Positions 59,954-64,000 of a DNA stretch of 64,000 nt are shown here, in pieces. Where the stretch lies: assembly GCF_012913485.1 (NCBI RefSeq), contig NZ_CP051774.1, forward strand, positions 1,302,001-1,366,000, read 5' to 3'. A program made the translations under genes and the position numbers. Positions within the stretch are counted from its first letter, which is position 1, and the number at the start of each line of letters is the position of its first letter. The stretch comes from Luteolibacter luteus (lineage in GTDB: Bacteria; Verrucomicrobiota; Verrucomicrobiia; Verrucomicrobiales; Akkermansiaceae). The notes under the pieces are model-generated. The model made no database searches. It was not told the DNA's origin and was given only the letters and a program-made list of their open reading frames with translations.

Positions 59954-61237
59954 ATGAAAATCGTCGTTGCCTACTCCGGGGGTCTGGATACCTCCGTCCT
60001 GCTTCTCTGGCTGAAGGAGAAGTACAATGCTGAAATCATCGCCTACTGTGCCGATGTGGGCCAAGGCGCCGAATTGGACGGCCTCGAAGAGAAGGCGCTG
60101 ACCACCGGTGCCTCGAAGTGCTACATCGGCGACCTGAAGGAAGACTTCGCCGCCAACTACATTTTCCCGATGATCCAGGCTGGCGCCATCTACGAGGGCC
60201 GCTACCTGCTCGGCACCTCGATCGCCCGCCCATGTATCGCAAAGGGCATGCTCGACATCGCGCTGAAGGAAGGTGCCGATGCCATCGCCCACGGTGCCAC
60301 CGGCAAGGGCAACGACCAGGTCCGCTTCGAACTTTCCGCCGCTTCCCTCGCTCCGAACGTGAAGTGCATCGCCCCATGGCGCGATGCTTCCTTCCGCGCC
60401 CAGTTCCCGGGCCGCTCGGAGATGATCGCCTACGCCGAGGCTCACAACATCCCGATCAAGGCTTCCATGAAGAAGCCCTACTCGATGGACCGCAATCTCC
60501 TGCACATCTCCTTCGAAGCCGGCATGCTGGAAGATCCGTGGTACGACGCCACCACCCCGGCCGACCGCGAGATGTATGTCCTTTCCGTCGCCCCGGAAGA
60601 CGCCCCGGACACGCCGGAATACGTGGAGATCCTTTTCGACAAGGGCAACGCCATCGGCCTGAAGCACGATAACCTCGACGCTCTCGTCGCTGAACTCGGC
60701 GACGTGAAGGTCACTGGCCAGAAAGACGGCTACGCGCTCCTCACTCCCTACGGTGTGATGCGCGTGCTGAACCTCCTCGGCGGTCGCAATGGCGTCGGCC
60801 GGGTGGACATCGTGGAAAACCGCTTCGTCGGCATGAAGTCCCGCGGCGTCTATGAGACCCCCGGCGGCACCATCCTGCTGGCTGCCCACCGCGATCTTGA
60901 AGCACTTACCGTGGACCGCGAGGCCATGTTCATTCGCGACGGCCTCATCCCGAAATATGCCCAACTCGTCTACAACGGCTTCTGGTTCGCACCGGAGCGC
61001 GAAGCGATTCAGGCTCTTGTCACCCACACGCAGCAGACCGTCTCCGGCGAGGTGCGCGTGAAGCTCTACAAGGGCAACGTGATGAATGCCGGCCGCAAGA
61101 GCCCGCACAGCCTCTACTCGGAAGCCGTCGCCACCATGGAAGGCGGCCAGGAAGCAGCCTACAACCAGGACGACGCCACTGGCTTCATCGCCCTGAACGC
61201 CCTGCGCCTGAAGGCCAGCGCCCGGCAGGTGAAGTAA
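59954..61237 (+). CDS. argG: Argininosuccinate synthase
   Basis: 427 aa, standard length. ATP-binding motif [15 protein letters not shown] at residues 6-20, [27 protein letters not shown], and HISFEAG. It joins citrulline and aspartate with ATP in arginine synthesis (cytosol). No arg neighbours are visible. Divergent from lgt. Confidence 0.97.
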   Translation: MKIVVAYSGGLDTSVLLLWLKEKYNAEIIAYCADVGQGAELDGLEEKALTTGASKCYIGDLKEDFAANYIFPMIQAGAIYEGRYLLGTSIARPCIAKGMLDIALKEGADAIAHGATGKGNDQVRFELSAASLAPNVKCIAPWRDASFRAQFPGRSEMIAYAEAHNIPIKASMKKPYSMDRNLLHISFEAGMLEDPWYDATTPADREMYVLSVAPEDAPDTPEYVEILFDKGNAIGLKHDNLDALVAELGDVKVTGQKDGYALLTPYGVMRVLNLLGGRNGVGRVDIVENRFVGMKSRGVYETPGGTILLAAHRDLEALTVDREAMFIRDGLIPKYAQLVYNGFWFAPEREAIQALVTHTQQTVSGEVRVKLYKGNVMNAGRKSPHSLYSEAVATMEGGQEAAYNQDDATGFIALNALRLKASARQVK

Positions 61238-61368
61238 GCGGCATTTCCGCTCGATGATTCACGGGGCCGGTGGCGCAAGTCACCGGCTCCTTTGCTTTCC
61301 AACCGGTCTCTCTGGTCCACCACCTCATTGCGTTGGCCTGCCCCGGCACTCCGTGCTCCATTTCAGCC

Positions 61369-62535
61369 GTGCGCCCCATCCTGCTCTTCCTCGCCTTGCT
61401 GACTTCAAGCCATGCGCTTGAATTCGCGCGGCCCTTCGGTTCGCACATGGTGCTGCCGATGAACCGTGAGGTCCCCGTGTGGGGCACTGCGGAGCCCTTG
61501 GAGGAAGTCCAGGTAAGCTTCGGTCTCACTACATGGACCACGCACGCAAGCGCGGAAGGACGCTGGCGTATCACCTTGGCCCCGCTTCCGGCATCCGATC
61601 TGCCGTCGGAACTCAAGGCGAGCTCGCCGACTGCAAGAATAGTCCTTCAGGATATCCTCGTCGGACAAGTCTGGCTCTGCTCCGGCCAGTCGAACATGGA
61701 CTTCCAGCTTTCCAAGGCTGTTGGCGGCAAGCAGGAGGCATCCTTCGCCGGAAGACAGAAAAACATCCGCCTTTTCAATCTCACCGGAGCTCCGACCGAC
61801 GGTCGCCGCTACGACACCGCCACTCTTGCACGGCTGAACGGACGCGATCACTTCCAGGGAAGCTGGGAGCGTGCCACACAGGGCTCGGCCGGCTATTTCT
61901 CCGCAGTCGCCTGGTGGACCGGACGCATCTTGTCCGAACATTACGGCGTGCCGGTTGGCCTTGTCGAAAATGCCGTCGGAGGCTCCGGCACGGAGGCATG
62001 GCTCCCGCTCGATCTCCTCGAAGCCGACCCGGCCTACCAGCAACTACTAGGCTCATCGTGGTATCAAGCGGGGAAACTCAGCCCTTGGTGCCGGGAACGG
62101 GCAAAGGAAAATCTCGGAGCTCATCTGGAAGAAGCCCATCCCTTCAAGCCAGGCTTTCTCTTCGAGTCCGGGGTCCGCGACTTCGCGCGTTTCCCCTTCG
62201 ACGGCGTGCTGTGGTATCAGGGCGAAACCAACGCGGAGATCCCGGACATGGCCTGGCAGGTGAAGGTCATGAGCGATCTCGTGAACGGCTGGCGGCGTTC
62301 GCTCCAGCAGCCACACTTGCCCTTCTACATGGTCCAGCTCCCGCGCATTGGCGGGAATGACCCGTTGCGCCAGAACTGGCCCGAGTATCGGAAAGCCCAG
62401 GCGAAAGTTGCAGCGACACTGAAAGGAGTAACTCTGGTGGTAACCCAGGATCTCGGCTGGGATTCCCCGGATGTCCATCCGCCCGACAAGCTACCCGTCG
62501 CACAGCGCCTCGCGGGAGCCATTTTGAGGCACTAG
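61369..62535 (+). CDS. Sialate O-acetylesterase (SGNH hydrolase)
   Basis: 388 aa from the GTG at 61369, which gives a signal peptide (MRPILLFLALLTSSHA); the frame also opens at 61270. N-terminal beta domain (FGSHMVLPMNREVPVWGTA), then SGNH hydrolase with the nucleophile in LCSGQSNMDF, Gly in VENAVGGSGTEAWLP, Asn block GVLWYQGETNAE, and the Asp/His pair in DSPDVHPPDKL. It removes acetyl groups from sialic acids or similar glycans in the periplasm. Overlaps the convergent FAD gene by 4 bp. Confidence 0.9.
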   Translation: MRPILLFLALLTSSHALEFARPFGSHMVLPMNREVPVWGTAEPLEEVQVSFGLTTWTTHASAEGRWRITLAPLPASDLPSELKASSPTARIVLQDILVGQVWLCSGQSNMDFQLSKAVGGKQEASFAGRQKNIRLFNLTGAPTDGRRYDTATLARLNGRDHFQGSWERATQGSAGYFSAVAWWTGRILSEHYGVPVGLVENAVGGSGTEAWLPLDLLEADPAYQQLLGSSWYQAGKLSPWCRERAKENLGAHLEEAHPFKPGFLFESGVRDFARFPFDGVLWYQGETNAEIPDMAWQVKVMSDLVNGWRRSLQQPHLPFYMVQLPRIGGNDPLRQNWPEYRKAQAKVAATLKGVTLVVTQDLGWDSPDVHPPDKLPVAQRLAGAILRH

Positions 62536-63533
62536 AGATTTTTCAGGTCCAAAGCCGCCTCGATCTCCACGCCATCGCTCACCCAGGCATTCAATCGCGC
62601 CGAAACGCCGGGAGCATAGAGCGACCCCTTCGAACCCAGCCCGTTGAAAACCACCCGGCCATCGGGCAGCGAACCAATGACCGGCTGGCTCTTCCGGATA
62701 ATCGGCCGGACCCCGGCTTCATGGGCGATGACCTCGAAATCCTCTCCACCCAGCGCCCGAAGGATCTCCTCCACCCGCGCTCGGCCTGCCGCGGTCGGCT
62801 CACCATCGAGCCGGTCCCACACATAGGTGGAGCCCGCCTTGAAAAGCCCCTGCCCCATCGGCACCAGCCAGCCACCGGCTCCAATGAGAATCCGATCGTC
62901 CCGCCAAGCATCTGCCCTGACCGTGAGGATCTCACCCTTCGCACACCGGTGCATCCCAAGCCGACCGGCAATCAATCCAGCCGCGCCTTCACAGAGGACC
63001 TCCTGAGAACCTTCCAGCGCATCACCCCTGACCGTGGCAAAGAACGCTCGCGTCCCATCACAGAAGGCCTTTGTCGCCACCCGTCCACCGCCACGCAGCA
63101 CCACCGCCGCTCGCCATCCGGGCACATCCTCTTCCACACGCTCGATCCAATCTCGCGCCTCATCCAGCTTCCCGCCAACCTTTGCCCACTCCTTCTCCCC
63201 GACCATCCGCCAGACCGGCAGCGGGAACCACAGTTGGTGCCTCAAAACCTCGGCGACGCGGCCATAGAATTGCTCCGCTTCGGGAAGAAACTCTCCGAGC
63301 CTCCAGCTCGCATTGAAGTTCTTGCCGGTAACCGGATTGATCAAGCCCGCCGCCATCCGTGAGGAAGCCGCCTCCCTTTCGTCGTCCTGCCAGGTGAAGG
63401 CCTGCCCCCGGAACCAGCGCTGCCATGCCAGACAGCACCCCGCCAGTCCCATTCCGGTGATATGAAGTGATCGTTCGATGCTCGGATATTCCAATGCGTG
63501 ATCACCAAAGGCAATGGCAGACCAGGCTGCCAC
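62532..63533 (-). CDS. FAD-dependent oxidoreductase (DAO type)
   Basis: 333 aa. A dinucleotide-binding motif near the N-terminus (ITGMGLAGCCLAWQ, a GxGxxG variant), a hallmark SSRMAAGLINPVTGK and C-terminal GVRPIIRKSQPVIGSLPDGR with FNGLGSKGSLYAPG. It resembles the oxidase domain of MnmC and other glycine-oxidase-like enzymes; substrate unknown. The start is uncertain because the N-terminus before the motif is about 25 residues. Confidence 0.8.
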   Translation of the reverse strand: MAAWSAIAFGDHALEYPSIERSLHITGMGLAGCCLAWQRWFRGQAFTWQDDEREAASSRMAAGLINPVTGKNFNASWRLGEFLPEAEQFYGRVAEVLRHQLWFPLPVWRMVGEKEWAKVGGKLDEARDWIERVEEDVPGWRAAVVLRGGGRVATKAFCDGTRAFFATVRGDALEGSQEVLCEGAAGLIAGRLGMHRCAKGEILTVRADAWRDDRILIGAGGWLVPMGQGLFKAGSTYVWDRLDGEPTAAGRARVEEILRALGGEDFEVIAHEAGVRPIIRKSQPVIGSLPDGRVVFNGLGSKGSLYAPGVSARLNAWVSDGVEIEAALDLKNL

Positions 63534-63715
63534 GAGGCATCGCAGCTCTCAAATGAGAGGGACGTCCTTCTTCCGAAGGAAGGAATGCTGCATGTTCTTC
63601 CGTCCCGGGCCTCTCATGACCGGCCTTTTTCAACATTCAAGAGCTGCGACACCTCGCGGCAGCGAAGCCCCCCGGCCCTCCTTGCGGAAGACCGGGGAAC
63701 CTACCTGTCCAAGAG

Positions 63716-64000
63716 CTACTGAAGGGTCACTTTGACCCGGCCCAGGCGTTTGCCGGCCGGCGCCGTGGTTCCGGAATCCGTGATACGGACCTGGCGGCGT
63801 CCGGAGGCAGGCGCGTCCTCAGTCGAGGTGGCCGTGCCCGTCCATCCCGCGCCATTCACCTGCTCCGCCACTTCTATCCAGGTGCCGAGATCATCAGAGA
63901 CTTCAATCTCGTAGCGGATGTCTGTCGGCACGGGATGCGGCAGGCTGAAGCGCAGGCGCAGCCGGTCTTTGCCGCCCGCTTTCACGACCTCGGGGATAAC
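63716..64000 (-). CDS. C-terminus of a large exported protein (partial)
   Basis: The frame is open through the window edge (about 94 codons visible). The sequence (LRLRFSLPHPVPTDIRYEIE, VSDDLGTWIEVAEQVNGAG, QVRITDSGT) is the beta-sandwich end domain common to secreted verrucomicrobial proteins, like the C-terminus of the protein at 6,685-7,740. The upstream part lies outside the window, so the main function is unknown. Confidence 0.65.
   Translation of the reverse strand, partial: VIPEVVKAGGKDRLRLRFSLPHPVPTDIRYEIEVSDDLGTWIEVAEQVNGAGWTGTATSTEDAPASGRRQVRITDSGTTAPAGKRLGRVKVTLQ

Overview
The window is a GC-rich bacterial chromosome segment, most likely from the phylum Verrucomicrobiota (Luteolibacter/Haloferula-like). 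This is inferred from several exported proteins with LamG folds, thrombospondin-type-3 (DxDGDG) calcium repeats and a PEP-CTERM tail, from the verrucomicrobial style of the C-terminal domains, and from IS66. Shine-Dalgarno sequences are mostly weak, and several genes appear to start at GTG or TTG.

Region 1 (1 to about 17,500) is the right-hand part of an integrated temperate phage or phage-like element. A tyrosine recombinase (16,090-17,427) lies beside a 3' tRNA fragment (about 17,447-17,500), which puts the element to its left; the other end is outside the window. A divergent lysogeny switch (14,453-15,385) pairs a small ribbon-helix-helix protein with an S24 self-cleaving repressor that itself carries a ribbon-helix-helix domain, with two palindromic operators between them. 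A leftward early operon (14,650 to 9,745) holds an excisionase-like protein, a RusA-type resolvase and a replication-initiation-like protein. A lysis module (endolysin, holin-like protein) is followed by an exported calcium-repeat protein and two tiny coupled genes. The left end carries Ku and an SRAP protein, two pairs of stand-alone WYL-like protein plus tiny membrane protein, and a small lipoprotein.

Region 2 (17,500-32,500) is chromosomal. It holds a sugar porter, a PfkB sugar kinase and a GntR/LacI-type regulator; an operon of an organophosphate-type transporter and a dehydrogenase of the phosphonate-associated family; a di-haem peroxidase coupled to a PhoD-LamG phosphatase; three LamG surface proteins; and an XRE-cupin regulator. 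Region 3 (32,500-37,500) has two glycosyltransferases and a 3'-truncated IS66 element. Region 4 (37,849-46,262) is an Rhs polymorphic-toxin operon with two exported leader proteins and a candidate immunity gene.

Region 5 (46,300-57,500) is a scrapyard of mobile DNA: a DUF6431-like fragment, a Mu-like phage remnant (portal tail, gpF-like head protein, truncated gpI-like protein) that interrupts a nitronate monooxygenase fragment and encloses a lipoprotein/membrane pair, then a small island with a split RecA/DnaB-like ATPase whose 5' end holds an 8-bp tandem repeat, an unknown protein, a Gp37/Gp68 (DUF5131) protein and an AlpA-like regulator, next to an intact tRNA-Ala(CGC). Region 6 (57,700-64,000) is housekeeping: a LysM lipoprotein, lgt, argG, a sialate O-acetylesterase, an FAD oxidoreductase, and the C-terminus of an exported protein running off the window.
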